From: Candidatus Dependentiae bacterium
Lineage (GTDB): Bacteria > Babelota > Babeliae > Babelales > Babelaceae
DNA length: 49,952 nucleotides
NCBI GenBank assembly: GCA_013821315.1
Contig: JACDHA010000010.1
Location: 1 to 49,952 of the forward strand
Direction of reading: 5' to 3'
Of this stretch, positions 1 to 8,165 are shown piece by piece. Both the position numbers and the translations under genes were made by a program. Position 1 is the first letter of the stretch. The number at the start of each line of letters is the position of its first letter. Under the pieces are notes generated by a model. That model was not told the origin of the DNA. It made no database searches and was given only the letters and a program-made list of their open reading frames with translations.

Positions 1-1
1 A

Positions 2-250
2 GCTCTAGGTGAATGTTCTATATGCTTTGAGCTTCTTGAACCTGCTACTAAAAATATACGTATAAGCTGTGGGCATGTTTTCCATTTAGAGTGCATAACT
101 GCATGGAATAACCAAAGGATATCTCAACCTACCTGTCCTTTGTGTCGCAGAGTATTTAGTCTTACTGTAAACACAGAAAGCAAAAGTATGTTTGAATTGT
201 GTGTAAAAAAGTGTAGAGATTTTATGGGCAGAGGCTTTTGTGCAACTTAA
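2..250 (+). CDS. RING-H2 finger protein, C-terminal fragment (5' end outside window)
   Basis: An open frame enters from the left edge and stops with TAA at 248-250, giving 82 visible residues. They contain a complete RING-H2 zinc ligand set: C5-x2-C8, C23-x-H25-x2-H28-x2-C31, C45-x2-C48, numbered from the first visible codon. RING fingers typically recruit ubiquitin-charged E2 enzymes as E3 ligases. They are largely eukaryotic, so in a bacterium such a domain usually points to a host-directed effector or a host-derived gene. About 30 residues follow the RING, with two more cysteines and a basic tail. Whether the missing N-terminus has a signal peptide or other domains cannot be seen. The domain call is strong; E3 activity and host targeting are inference. 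Confidence 0.85.
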   Translation, partial: ALGECSICFELLEPATKNIRISCGHVFHLECITAWNNQRISQPTCPLCRRVFSLTVNTESKSMFELCVKKCRDFMGRGFCAT

Positions 251-280
251 AACAGGTACTTAGGGTTAAGTACCTGTTTT
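249..280. terminator. Bidirectional hairpin terminator shared by two convergent genes
   Basis: A 14-bp perfect stem (249-262 with 267-280) with a GGGT loop is flanked by A and T tracts on both sides, so it can act as an intrinsic terminator in both directions. The stop codon of the RING gene lies on its left arm, and the stop of the minus-strand gene (266-268) lies at the loop/right arm. Both genes therefore end inside the hairpin. Confidence 0.75.
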
Positions 281-577
281 AGCTTTAAAATCAATTACTG
301 TATGGGCGTTTTTAATGCCCCATATATCCTGCCTATGTTTTTTTATTTTTTCACATTCAGCAGAACAACTAGCTTTATCAGTGCTAGTAAAGAGTACTTC
401 GTCAGCAAGTAGTCTGTTGCTTGAGATAAACAACTTATTAGTATCTGTTGGTATATCTTTTTTAGACGTTATAGTACAGGTGCAGTTACTTAAAGCAAAG
501 ATGCTCTGTATGCTACAAGATATACACAGAAAAAAAGCTACAAATGTTATTCTGCTGCGCATCCACAGTCTGTGCAT
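266..577 (-). CDS. Small exported cysteine-containing protein, unknown function
   Basis: This 103-residue protein has a basic N-terminus, a hydrophobic stretch at about residues 9-28 and a likely signal peptidase site after the ALS region. The mature part is short and polar, with four cysteines (a CTC pair, then two near the C-terminus), which suggests an envelope or secreted protein. The ATG at 577 is chosen because GAGGAG lies 5 nt upstream, inside the end of the preceding gene. The two genes overlap by 31 bp and are probably translationally coupled. A second ATG five codons in would also keep the signal peptide. I do not recognise the family. Confidence 0.6.
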   Translation of the reverse strand: MHRLWMRSRITFVAFFLCISCSIQSIFALSNCTCTITSKKDIPTDTNKLFISSNRLLADEVLFTSTDKASCSAECEKIKKHRQDIWGIKNAHTVIDFKAKTGT

Positions 578-819
578 CCTGACTCCTCTGCATTTTCATC
601 TTCGTCGTGATCGTTATCTTCCTCTTCATCTTCATCATGATTGTCATCTTCTTCATGACCATATTCTTCTTCATCTTCATCGTCTTCTTCTGTTTCAAAA
701 GATAGCAACATCTCTTCAAGTAGATCTAGACGTTCTTCAAGCATTTGAAGAGCAAATTTAACTTCTAACATTTGCACTCTGTTTTTTAATGCTTCAACTG
801 AATTTGATTGTTTGCACAT
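547..819 (-). CDS. Short coiled-coil protein with Asp/Glu/His-rich tail and Cys-rich end
   Basis: This 90-residue protein has two parts. Residues about 8-42 form a leucine-rich amphipathic helix with heptad-like spacing, probably a coiled coil. Residues about 43-80 are almost entirely Asp, Glu and His, and the C-terminus carries a C-x2-C-x-C cluster. No signal peptide is seen. The start is supported by GGAG 5 nt upstream of the ATG at 819. It is the first gene of a two-gene minus-strand unit with the exported protein at 266-577. The acidic His/Cys tail could bind metal ions, which is inference only. The plus-strand open frames over this region are shadows of the GAT/GAA repeats. Confidence 0.6.
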   Translation of the reverse strand: MCKQSNSVEALKNRVQMLEVKFALQMLEERLDLLEEMLLSFETEEDDEDEEEYGHEEDDNHDEDEEEDNDHDEDENAEESGCTDCGCAAE

Positions 820-914
820 AGTAACTCCAATAGCTTTTTGGTTTTAATAGTTTTATACTTGTATTTAATTTTAAACTAAAAAGTAGCAGAGAGTAAAGAG
901 TTTTATAAAATATA

Positions 915-2039
915 CTAGAGGTCAGAAGCAGTAGACATACTCAGATAAAATCTACGCATGGCTATACCGTTAAACCAACCAAGGCTTGCAAAGGTAATCC
1001 ATAGATGACTAATGCCGTAGCTCATAAAAGGTAGAGGAATGCCTACAATAGGAAGAAGACCCATAACCATACACATATTTATAATAGCTGAGAAAATAAT
1101 ATGGGTAACAAGTCCACAGGCAAGAAGTTGGGCATAAAAGTTTTTTATACTTAGAATGATAAAAAAAGAACGCAAAAAAAGTAATGTATAGAGTGCTATT
1201 AAGGTACATGCGCCTATAAATCCCCATTCTTCTGAAAGCACAGCAAAAATAAAGTCAGTTCTGCTTTCAGGCAGAAACATAAGTTTATTTTGGGTGCCCT
1301 GGAGAAAGCCTTTGCCTAAAAGACCACCAGACCCTATGGCTATACGGGATTGCTCAATTTGGTAACGCTCTTTTTTGCTATCACCAGCGCCTAAAAAAAC
1401 TTCAATCCGTTTTTTTTGATAAGGCTTTAAACATTTCCATAAAATCGGTGTTGCTAGTCCAAAAAAGAGAAAACTATACAAAAAAAACTTTTTATTAAGA
1501 CCTGCTAACCATAAAAGCGTTACTCCAGAAAATAAAATAATTAGTCCAGTTCCTAGATCGGGTTGTTTTACAATAAGTAAAAAGCTTGCCCCTAAAACAC
1601 CTAAAATAGGCAGTATATTAGTTAAATAAAACGAAAGATTGTCGCGCTCAGTATACAAGTAGTAACTAAAAAATGAGGGGAAAAATAGCTTTGAAAGCTC
1701 TGATGGCTGAAATTTGATAAATCCTAGATTAATCCACCGTTGAGCTCCCATACCGATACTACCTTTAATGATAGTAAAAACGAGTAGGCCCATAGTGGCA
1801 AAGTACAAAAAATAACCACTACGTTCTAGGGTACGGTAATCTATAAAGCAGCAAACAAAATAAATAACCAAGCCTGACAGCATGCCAAAAAGTTGTTTTT
1901 TAAAAAACAATGAAAAATGGCATTCAGGTCTATAAGTAGCACTAAAAACACACGTCAAACCAATGGCACAAATAATTACTATAATACCAAGGCCAAGCCA
2001 ATCAAATGATCTAATATACCGTCTATCTAAAAGCAGCAT
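915..2039 (-). CDS. rodA: RodA, SEDS-family peptidoglycan glycosyltransferase
   Basis: This 374-residue polytopic membrane protein of the FtsW/RodA/SpoVE (SEDS) family polymerises lipid II into glycan strands of the lateral wall. Family landmarks are visible: GAQRWI followed by FQPSELSK around residues 98-118, a KQPDLGTG segment near residue 158, and PESRTDFIFAVLSEEWG near residue 257. About nine or ten hydrophobic segments are present, as is usual. The RodA-type motifs and length favour RodA over FtsW, but no mreB or pbp2 neighbour is present to confirm this. It implies that this lineage keeps at least part of a peptidoglycan elongation machinery. It is a single gene on the minus strand, with a weak ribosome-binding site. 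Confidence 0.93.
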   Translation of the reverse strand: MLLLDRRYIRSFDWLGLGIIVIICAIGLTCVFSATYRPECHFSLFFKKQLFGMLSGLVIYFVCCFIDYRTLERSGYFLYFATMGLLVFTIIKGSIGMGAQRWINLGFIKFQPSELSKLFFPSFFSYYLYTERDNLSFYLTNILPILGVLGASFLLIVKQPDLGTGLIILFSGVTLLWLAGLNKKFFLYSFLFFGLATPILWKCLKPYQKKRIEVFLGAGDSKKERYQIEQSRIAIGSGGLLGKGFLQGTQNKLMFLPESRTDFIFAVLSEEWGFIGACTLIALYTLLFLRSFFIILSIKNFYAQLLACGLVTHIIFSAIINMCMVMGLLPIVGIPLPFMSYGISHLWITFASLGWFNGIAMRRFYLSMSTASDL

Positions 2040-2116
2040 GAGTTTACACTTCTAAAAAGTAACATTACCTAGGTTCTCTTTTTTAGAATACTACAAACAA
2101 ACTAAAACGGCTAACA

Positions 2117-2145
2117 AAAAAGAGCCCGAAGGCTCTTTTGCTGTA
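2117..2145 (-). terminator. Intrinsic terminator downstream of the exported helical protein
   Basis: On the minus strand, AAAAGAGCC-TTCG-GGCTCTTTT forms a strong stem (2117-2139) closed by a UUCG tetraloop, running into a T-rich tract. It lies about 20 bp after the stop of the gene at 2162-2821. Confidence 0.8.
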
Positions 2146-2161
2146 CAAACTAGTTTTTAGC

Positions 2162-2821
2162 TTAAAACTTGTTGTTAAACTTAGTAATAGTTGCTTGGGC
2201 TAGTATATCTGCTAGCATTAATCCCATTTCAAGCGCTTTATCAACAGTAGAAATGTTTTTTGTCCATTGTTGTTTAATTTGGGTATCTAAATCTCTATCG
2301 GCAAGTTTAAGATGAGTATCCCAATGTGATTTAAGGGTCGCTTTGCTTACACCTGTAAGTTCACTTAAAGTACTAGCAATAATATTGCCATTACCATACC
2401 ACTCTTTTACAAAGTTAGTGCGAGCTGATACATTATGAGCCTTGGTTGCTTTAGCAACCTCGTTACCGATTTTAATATGCTCTTTTAATAGGTGAGTTAT
2501 TTTGTCTCCTGCTGCTTTTCCATAATAGTGTCCTAGTGCAGCGCCTATATCTTCTTGGTTTTTCATTAAACGTTTAGTAATAGCTTCTGTATGAGCCGGT
2601 TCACGGTTATTAACTGACACTAAGCACTCGTGATCCCATACCATATGTTGTGTCCAAAGCTTTCTTGAATCTGCTCTAAACTTTTCTGCAGGAGAGGGCT
2701 CATAAGATTTATTTTCTTGTGTAGGGGTTATTTTAGAACTTTGTAAAAGAGCAAGGCTGCTTTGAGTGCTTGATAAAAGTAAAGCTAGGGATAAGAGTGT
2801 AATTTTAAAGAAATGGTTCAT
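2162..2821 (-). CDS. Exported helical protein of an uncharacterised LW-xx-H family
   Basis: This 219-residue protein has a clear signal peptide (residues 1-24, basic start, long Leu/Ser core, ALA-type end). The mature part resembles, from memory, an uncharacterised bacterial family sometimes annotated 'glycosyltransferase' without support. Shared landmarks are LWTQHMVWDHE near residue 54, LMKNQEDIGAALGHYYG near residue 86 and LLKEHIKIG near residue 111. It is predicted to be a helical bundle, and the conserved His/Glu residues could be ligands or catalytic. It is monocistronic, lies downstream of the two tRNAs, and is followed by a strong terminator. Export is well supported; function is unknown. 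Confidence 0.75.
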   Translation of the reverse strand: MNHFFKITLLSLALLLSSTQSSLALLQSSKITPTQENKSYEPSPAEKFRADSRKLWTQHMVWDHECLVSVNNREPAHTEAITKRLMKNQEDIGAALGHYYGKAAGDKITHLLKEHIKIGNEVAKATKAHNVSARTNFVKEWYGNGNIIASTLSELTGVSKATLKSHWDTHLKLADRDLDTQIKQQWTKNISTVDKALEMGLMLADILAQATITKFNNKF

Positions 2822-2916
2822 AAAGACTCCTTTTAAGTAATTATTATATGTTTTACTTAAAAGTATACAAAAAGAAGTGATTAAAAATCAAGAATGAGAG
2901 AAATTGGTTTAAAAAA

Positions 2917-2993
2917 TGGTCGGGGCGGCCAGACTCGAACTGACAACCCCTCGCTCCCAAAGCGAGTGCGCTACCAATTGCGCTACGCCCCGA
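2917..2993 (-). tRNA. tRNA-Pro (UGG anticodon)
   Basis: The minus strand folds as a complete cloverleaf. A TCGGGGC/GCCCCGA acceptor stem, a D-arm containing AATTGGTAGCGC, a CTCGC/GCGAG anticodon stem with loop TTTGGGA (anticodon TGG) and a GTTCGAGT T-loop are all present. CCA is encoded at 2917-2919. It follows tRNA-His on the same strand by 62 bp. Confidence 0.95.
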
Positions 2994-3055
2994 CATAAGA
3001 TATAGATTACTATATACTGGTTTTTTCCTAAATGCAAGTATTTTAAACTTGAAAG

Positions 3056-3132
3056 TGGGGTGAATAGTGGGACTCGAACCCACGACCCTCAGAGCCACAA
3101 TCTGATGCTCTACCAACTGAGCTATATCCACC
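3056..3132 (-). tRNA. tRNA-His (GUG anticodon) with encoded G-1
   Basis: The minus strand gives a GTGGATA/TATTCAC acceptor stem, a standard D-arm, a TCAGA/TCTGA anticodon stem with loop TTGTGGC (anticodon GTG), a GTGGG/CCCAC T-stem and encoded CCA (3056-3058). The base before G1 is a G (3132) and the discriminator is C. This G-1:C73 pair is the identity element of histidine tRNA, so it is encoded rather than added later. Confidence 0.95.
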
Positions 3133-3146
3133 ATATAATAACTAAT

Positions 3147-3174
3147 AGTATACGCTCTTTTCAAATAAAAACAA
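3147..3174 (-). promoter_or_regulatory. Promoter for the tRNA-His/tRNA-Pro unit
   Basis: On the minus strand a TTGTTT -35-like box (3169-3174) and a TATACT -10 box (3147-3152) are separated by 16 bp. The -10 ends 14 bp before the 5' end of tRNA-His. Confidence 0.55.
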
Positions 3175-3334
3175 AGCTTTTATCTTTTTAAACCATTTAA
3201 GTAAGCTTTTAAACTTACCTTATCCTTATATTAATTCAATTTTTTAATTAAGTATTTGACTAAATCGCTAGTTCTGTCATGCTGAAACTTAAATTACTAT
3301 TGATCTAAAACTATTAAATCCAGCAAGTACTAAT

Positions 3335-4744
3335 ATGAAATTATATACTTTATCTTTAATTTTGGCTTTAGCTAATACATTCTTAAGCTTTAGCATGGGT
3401 GACACAAGTAACCTTAGCGGGCAGCTTTTTGCAGCAATTAAGCAGTCAGATGTGGCGGCTGTTGAAGGACTTATTGAGTGTGGAGCTGACATTAATTGTA
3501 TTAGTGACCGTTTTGGTGTAACACCGCTTGTCTTTGCTGTAGAGTCTAATAATAAGGATATAATTAATATATTACTTAAAAAAGGTGTTAACGTTAATCT
3601 TCAAGAGACAAACGAAGAATTGACTCCACTTCATTATGCTATAAAAAATGGTAATAGTGAGATTGCTACACTCTTAATTGGTATAAAAGAATGTAATCTT
3701 AACATTCAAGATGGTATAGGCTATACGCCACTCTTATATGCTATAGAAGGTAAACATACACAATTAATTGAATTATTAATTGTGCAAAAAGTAGACGTTA
3801 ATCTTGCAGATTCAAATAATATGGCTCCTGTACATTATGCTGCTGCAAAAGGCGATGTAGTATTACTAAAGCTATTAATTGAAAAAGGAGCTAATTTTAA
3901 TGCTCGTGATAATGAAGGATTAACGGCGCTCCATTATGCAGCACAAAAAGGTGAAGTTGCTATACTTAAAGTATTACTTGAAAAAGGTTGTAATATTGAT
4001 TCTCAGGACTTAGAAGGTAATACCCCATTACATAAGGTAGCTGAATGGCTGTTGTGCTCTAGTGTTCGAGCTCTTTATTTTTTATTAGAGAATGGCGCAG
4101 ATACGTGTATTTTAAATAAGGAAACTTTACTTGCACTTGATATTGCTGTAGAGCCTAAACAGTGCTCTTCACTTTCTGATAGTGATAATAAATGGTATAC
4201 ACATATTTTAGAAGCATTTTTAGCATACATGCCACCTACTTATAGCTTATTAGATACTACAACAGAAAATCAGTATTTTAAAGCTGCTCAAAAGAATAGA
4301 TTTAAGCTTTCTCAAGCTAAAGATTTTAAATCAATTGCACAGTTATTAAGTAAAGGTGCTTACGATTACCCATTAGTTAAAATATATGTAGATCAAAAGC
4401 GTGAAGAACTTTTTAAGGCTATAGCAAGTAATAAAGTTCAACAAGTAAGTGCATTACTGAAAGATGGTTTTAGTCTAAATACCTGTGATAAAGAGGGTAA
4501 TACTTTGTTGCATAAAGCTATACAAGCAGAGAGCTTAGAAGTAATGCAATTATTGCTTATGTTAGGTGCTAATCAATATATAGATACAGCTAATGCTAGT
4601 TTACTTAATCCACTAACCCCGCTACAACTTATAGTAGCTCATGGTAAAAAAGATGTTTTTATGGCTCTATTTTCAAAAATTAATGTAATAGAAAGTGATA
4701 AAGTAAAATATGCTCTCTCTAAAAGAAAATCAATGAATAAATAA
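3335..4744 (+). CDS. Exported ankyrin-repeat protein
   Basis: This 469-residue protein has a signal peptide (residues 1-20, ending SFSM before GD) followed by about nine ankyrin repeats. Repeats of the pattern TPLHYA-x(n)-LLL-x-GANVN run from about residue 28 to 260. A less regular middle part follows, and then two or three more repeats from about residue 355 to the end. Ankyrin repeats bind proteins. In intracellular bacteria, exported ankyrin proteins are commonly host-interacting effectors, but no target can be read here. No strong ribosome-binding site precedes the ATG. The small lipoprotein gene begins 31 bp after its stop and is likely co-transcribed. Confidence 0.9.
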   Translation: MKLYTLSLILALANTFLSFSMGDTSNLSGQLFAAIKQSDVAAVEGLIECGADINCISDRFGVTPLVFAVESNNKDIINILLKKGVNVNLQETNEELTPLHYAIKNGNSEIATLLIGIKECNLNIQDGIGYTPLLYAIEGKHTQLIELLIVQKVDVNLADSNNMAPVHYAAAKGDVVLLKLLIEKGANFNARDNEGLTALHYAAQKGEVAILKVLLEKGCNIDSQDLEGNTPLHKVAEWLLCSSVRALYFLLENGADTCILNKETLLALDIAVEPKQCSSLSDSDNKWYTHILEAFLAYMPPTYSLLDTTTENQYFKAAQKNRFKLSQAKDFKSIAQLLSKGAYDYPLVKIYVDQKREELFKAIASNKVQQVSALLKDGFSLNTCDKEGNTLLHKAIQAESLEVMQLLLMLGANQYIDTANASLLNPLTPLQLIVAHGKKDVFMALFSKINVIESDKVKYALSKRKSMNK

Positions 4745-4775
4745 TTTTTCCTAAGAAACTATACAGGGGCTCTTG

Positions 4776-5147
4776 ATGTTTAGGACTTTAAAACTAACAC
4801 TTATTTTCTTCTCGAGCGTTTTGTATACTTTTAGTTTATTTGGTTGTTTGCGTTACATTCCTGAGTATACTCCTAATAGACGTATAACTAAAGCTGTTTC
4901 ACCTGTTTCTTTGCGTGATTTGGCTATAAGCAAATCAATTGAAGTGCTTTTATCGCAAACTCATCAAGAGCTGGAAGATTCTCTTGCAAGTTTACCAGAA
5001 GGTATAAAAGATATTCTTAAGTCAGCTTTACTACAAAAAGGCAATGGTTTGATGATGCAAAAATCAGTGGGTGTTCTTGTTAGCGGTGACGCTAAAGAAT
5101 TAAGCCTTGAAGAATTACTAGCTATTATCCAAGTTAAAAGACCCTAG
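4776..5147 (+). CDS. Small putative lipoprotein
   Basis: This 123-residue protein has an N-terminal hydrophobic segment ending in a lipobox-like LFGC at about residues 21-24, suggesting lipid attachment at that cysteine. The rest is a short polar, mostly helical domain without recognised motifs. The ATG at 4776 is preferred over the adjacent TTG at 4773 because AGGGG lies 6 nt upstream of it. It sits 31 bp after the ankyrin gene. A minus-strand open stretch overlaps its last codons (see 5118-5261). Confidence 0.7.
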   Translation: MFRTLKLTLIFFSSVLYTFSLFGCLRYIPEYTPNRRITKAVSPVSLRDLAISKSIEVLLSQTHQELEDSLASLPEGIKDILKSALLQKGNGLMMQKSVGVLVSGDAKELSLEELLAIIQVKRP

Positions 5148-5261
5148 ATCTACTATAGCTTCTTGTTGCAAGCTTTTTTTAACGCGCTCTAAGATATGTT
5201 TGTTTGTTGGATCAAATAACTCTAAAACGCTTACTTTTCTTTTTAGAAGCTCGAAAATAAT
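5118..5261 (-). pseudogene. Start-less open fragment, possible gene remnant
   Basis: The minus strand is open for 47 codons and reads as a plausible soluble protein (segment SVLELFDPTNKHILERVKK). It has no ATG, GTG or TTG near its beginning and is preceded by an in-frame TAA at 5262-5264. It overlaps the end of the lipoprotein gene by 30 bp. It could be the 3' remnant of a decayed gene, a gene using a rare ATT start, or chance. No family was recognised. Confidence 0.2.
5157..5180 (+). terminator. Weak intrinsic terminator after the lipoprotein gene
   Basis: A short AGCTT/AAGCT stem (5157-5161 with 5170-5174) is followed by a run of seven T. It lies 10 bp after the stop of the lipoprotein gene. 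The stem is only 5 bp, so the call is tentative. Confidence 0.35.
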
Positions 5262-5289
5262 TTAAAAACAAGAAGTTTTAAATTATTTT
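5254..5289. repeat. 14-bp A/T-only inverted repeat
   Basis: AAAATAATTTAAAA (5254-5267) and its exact reverse complement (5276-5289) flank an 8-nt loop, upstream of uvrA. It could act as a weak bidirectional transcription stop or may only reflect base composition. Confidence 0.45.
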
Positions 5290-5350
5290 TATTTATAATT
5301 TTCTATTAATAAATTAAATTGCTACAAAAACTTCCCTTTTCTTTGTATTG

Positions 5351-5359
5351 TGGTATACT
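5351..5359 (+). promoter_or_regulatory. Extended -10 promoter for uvrA
   Basis: TGGTATACT (TGn plus TATACT, 5351-5359) lies about 40 bp before the uvrA start, with no good -35 box. The 13-mer TTGTGGTATACTA recurs in front of ssb. No E. coli-type LexA box (CTGT-N8-ACAG) is visible. Confidence 0.5.
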
Positions 5360-5397
5360 AATAAAGACTCTAAAATAAACCAAATAATGGGGGTTGA

Positions 5398-7992
5398 ATG
5401 CAAGCTATAAAATCAAATAAAAATCGAATTAAAGTAATTGGTGCTCGTGAGCATAATCTTAAGAATATTACCGTAGAAATACCAAAAGATGCTCTTACGG
5501 TAATAACTGGGCCATCAGGTTCAGGTAAAAGCTCACTTGCCTTAGATATTTTATATACCGAAGGTAAGCGTCGTTATATTGAATCATTATCATCCTATGC
5601 TCGGCAGTTTTTAGGATTACCTAAAAAGCCCGATGTTGATAGTATCGAGGGACTATGCCCAGCAATAGCTATCGACCAAAAAACCGTAGGATCTAATCCT
5701 CGATCAACCGTTGGTACTATAACAGAAACGTATGATTATATGCGTGTGCTTTTTGCTCGTAATGGCACTATAGCATGTCCTGATTGTAAGTCTCCTATTA
5801 GTGCTGAGTCGCCTGATAAAATAGCTAACTTGCTCGTAACTAATTTTGATAAACAAACAGTTATTATAGCTGCTCCTATAGCGCACTACCAAAAAGGTGA
5901 GTTTGTGCGCACATTAGAAAAGCTTTTTGCGACAGGTTATTATAAATTTATTATTGATGGGCAACGGTATAACTTTAGAAAATTACAAGAAATACAAGAG
6001 CTTAAACTTAAAAAAACAGAGCGTCATTCTATAGACGTATTGCTTGATGCTTGCGAAGTCACTGAAACTGAAGCATCGAGACTCCAGGATAGTATTGAAC
6101 GTAGTTTTTCGCTAGCTCAAGGGGTATGTAAAGTTATTGTAGGAGATACTGAGCATATGTATGCTGCTCAACGTATGTGTTTGCGCTGTAACTATTCGTT
6201 TCCTGAAGTTGAGCCACGCTTATTTTCTTTTAATTCACCCATAGGAGCTTGTCGCCAGTGCCATGGTCTTGGTATGGTATACGCTATAACCACGCATGAT
6301 ACTTCATCTCGTTGGTATAGAAAAAAAGATCAAGAAGACGAATCCAAATATGCCAATTTAGAATCTGAAGAGGTATGTTCAAGCTGTAATGGCCAACGAT
6401 TAAATAAAGCAGCTCTAGCAGTAACTATAGAAGGCAAAAATATTTATGATCTTGGACAACTATCAGTTAAAAAGCTTGCTCTGTTTTTCAATCAACTGAA
6501 GCTTTCACCAATTGAACAGTCAACTATTGGTCGCTTAGTACAAGAAATTACGACCAGGGTTCAGTTTTTATGTGATGTTGGTCTGGGTTACTTGTCGCTC
6601 AACCGTACAGCACGAACACTTTCAGGTGGCGAAGGGCAGCGTATACGTTTAGCTACTCAGATCGGGTCAGCATTAAGCGGTGTACTTTATATTTTAGATG
6701 AGCCTAGTATTGGACTGCATCAGCGTGACAACGATAAGCTTATTGGTACATTACATGCATTAAGAGATCTGGGTAATACCGTAGTAGTTGTTGAGCATGA
6801 TACTGATACCATGATGCAATCGGATTACATTATAGATATGGGTCCAGGAGCAGGTGTCGGTGGCGGTTATGTAGTGGCTGCAGGAACGCCACAAGAAATT
6901 AGCGATAACCTCGATTCGCTTACGGGTGCTTATTTAAGTGGTCGTAAATGCATAGAAGTGCCTCATAAAGCTCGTACACCAAAAAGCTTTATAACGCTTA
7001 AAAATGCCAACACGAATAATTTAAAAGATCTTACCATTAAGTTTCCTTTAGGAGTGCTCTGTGGTATTTCTGGGGTATCGGGTTCAGGTAAAAGTACGTT
7101 AATTATGCAAGAGTTAGTACCAGCACTACAAGCGGTGCTTAAAAAGCGATCACGTATACCTGAATGGATGAAAAAGATGTTCTCCGGGCATGAAAAACTT
7201 GAGGGTGCTGAAAAAATTGAGAACCTAGTAGTAATTGATCAAACACCGATTGGTAGAACGCCGCGCTCAACGCCAGCGACCTACCTTGGTATATTTGACG
7301 ATATACGGGCTCTTTTTGCAGGACTTCCTGAAAGTAATGCTCGTGGCTATAAAGTTGGTAGATTTAGTTTTAACGTAGCTGAAGGTAGATGTTCTCATTG
7401 TGCTGGTGAAGGTACAGTAACTATAGCAATGCACTTTTTAGCTGACGTAAGTATGATTTGCCATGTATGCCAAGGAACACGTTACAATATTCAGACGCGA
7501 GAAATTAAATATAAAAGCAAAAACATCGCTCAAGTACTTGATATGACCGCTGCTGAAGCAGTAGTGTTTTTTGAAGCTCATAGATCATTACACAAAAAAC
7601 TACGATTAATGTGTGATGTAGGCCTTGATTATATTAAGCTTGGTCAATCTTCTATAACGCTTTCTGGTGGTGAAGCGCAGCGTATTAAGCTTGCGTCAGA
7701 GCTTGCCAAACGCGGTACTAATACTCTGTATATTCTTGATGAACCTACCACAGGATTGCATTCAAGTGATATTGATAAGTTGCTTAAAGTGCTTCAAAAT
7801 TTGATTGATAAAGGTAATTCGTTACTGGTAATTGAGCATAATCTTGATGTACTTAAGACAGCTGATTATATTATTGATCTTGGTCCTGAAGGTGGTGAAG
7901 AGGGTGGTACTTTAGTAGCGCAAGGAACACCAAAAGAAATTGCCCATAACAAACAAAGCTATACTGGTAACTATCTTAAGCGTGTACTCTAA
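5398..7992 (+). CDS. uvrA: UvrA, excinuclease ABC subunit A
   Basis: This 864-residue UvrA recognises DNA damage in nucleotide excision repair and loads UvrB. The first Walker A is GPSGSGKSS at residues 38-46, and the second is SGVSGSGKST near residue 558. There are two ABC signatures (TLSGGEGQRIRLA and TLSGGEAQRIKLA) and two Walker B/D-loop segments (ILDEPSIGLH, ILDEPTTGLH). The zinc-binding cysteine pairs are all retained: CPDC, CLRC, CRQC, CSSC, CSHC, CHVC. It is about 75 residues shorter than E. coli UvrA, with no visible loss of a motif. The start has a GGGGG ribosome-binding site. uvrB and uvrC are not in the window. Confidence 0.97.
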   Translation: MQAIKSNKNRIKVIGAREHNLKNITVEIPKDALTVITGPSGSGKSSLALDILYTEGKRRYIESLSSYARQFLGLPKKPDVDSIEGLCPAIAIDQKTVGSNPRSTVGTITETYDYMRVLFARNGTIACPDCKSPISAESPDKIANLLVTNFDKQTVIIAAPIAHYQKGEFVRTLEKLFATGYYKFIIDGQRYNFRKLQEIQELKLKKTERHSIDVLLDACEVTETEASRLQDSIERSFSLAQGVCKVIVGDTEHMYAAQRMCLRCNYSFPEVEPRLFSFNSPIGACRQCHGLGMVYAITTHDTSSRWYRKKDQEDESKYANLESEEVCSSCNGQRLNKAALAVTIEGKNIYDLGQLSVKKLALFFNQLKLSPIEQSTIGRLVQEITTRVQFLCDVGLGYLSLNRTARTLSGGEGQRIRLATQIGSALSGVLYILDEPSIGLHQRDNDKLIGTLHALRDLGNTVVVVEHDTDTMMQSDYIIDMGPGAGVGGGYVVAAGTPQEISDNLDSLTGAYLSGRKCIEVPHKARTPKSFITLKNANTNNLKDLTIKFPLGVLCGISGVSGSGKSTLIMQELVPALQAVLKKRSRIPEWMKKMFSGHEKLEGAEKIENLVVIDQTPIGRTPRSTPATYLGIFDDIRALFAGLPESNARGYKVGRFSFNVAEGRCSHCAGEGTVTIAMHFLADVSMICHVCQGTRYNIQTREIKYKSKNIAQVLDMTAAEAVVFFEAHRSLHKKLRLMCDVGLDYIKLGQSSITLSGGEAQRIKLASELAKRGTNTLYILDEPTTGLHSSDIDKLLKVLQNLIDKGNSLLVIEHNLDVLKTADYIIDLGPEGGEEGGTLVAQGTPKEIAHNKQSYTGNYLKRVL

Positions 7993-8016
7993 ATCTTATT
8001 AACTACTGGAATTTAT

Positions 8017-8041
8017 AAGGGCCTTTTAAGGGCCCTTTTTT
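8017..8041 (+). terminator. Intrinsic terminator of uvrA
   Basis: AAGGGCC (8017-8023) pairs with GGCCCTT (8031-8037) across a 7-nt loop and is followed by a T run. It begins 25 bp after the uvrA stop. Confidence 0.85.
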
Positions 8042-8165
8042 TATGTTTGAACTACTATCAGCCTACCATTTGTCATTGAACGCATAATAATTTAAACTGT
8101 AGATTATAGTGTAAATTATATAAAGTTTTACATTTTGTTATTTATTAATTGTTTAAAGGACTACA

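Noticed and set aside
315-761. 148-aa plus-strand open frame rich in His and Leu
   Set aside because: It is the antisense of two minus-strand genes with good ribosome-binding sites; the His/Leu content mirrors the GAT/GAA repeats.
2853-3164. 103-aa minus-strand open frame
   Set aside because: It runs across tRNA-His and tRNA-Pro; its sequence is tRNA read as protein.
5345-5400. LexA/SOS operator before uvrA
   Set aside because: No CTGT-N8-ACAG-like palindrome is present; only an extended -10 promoter is seen.
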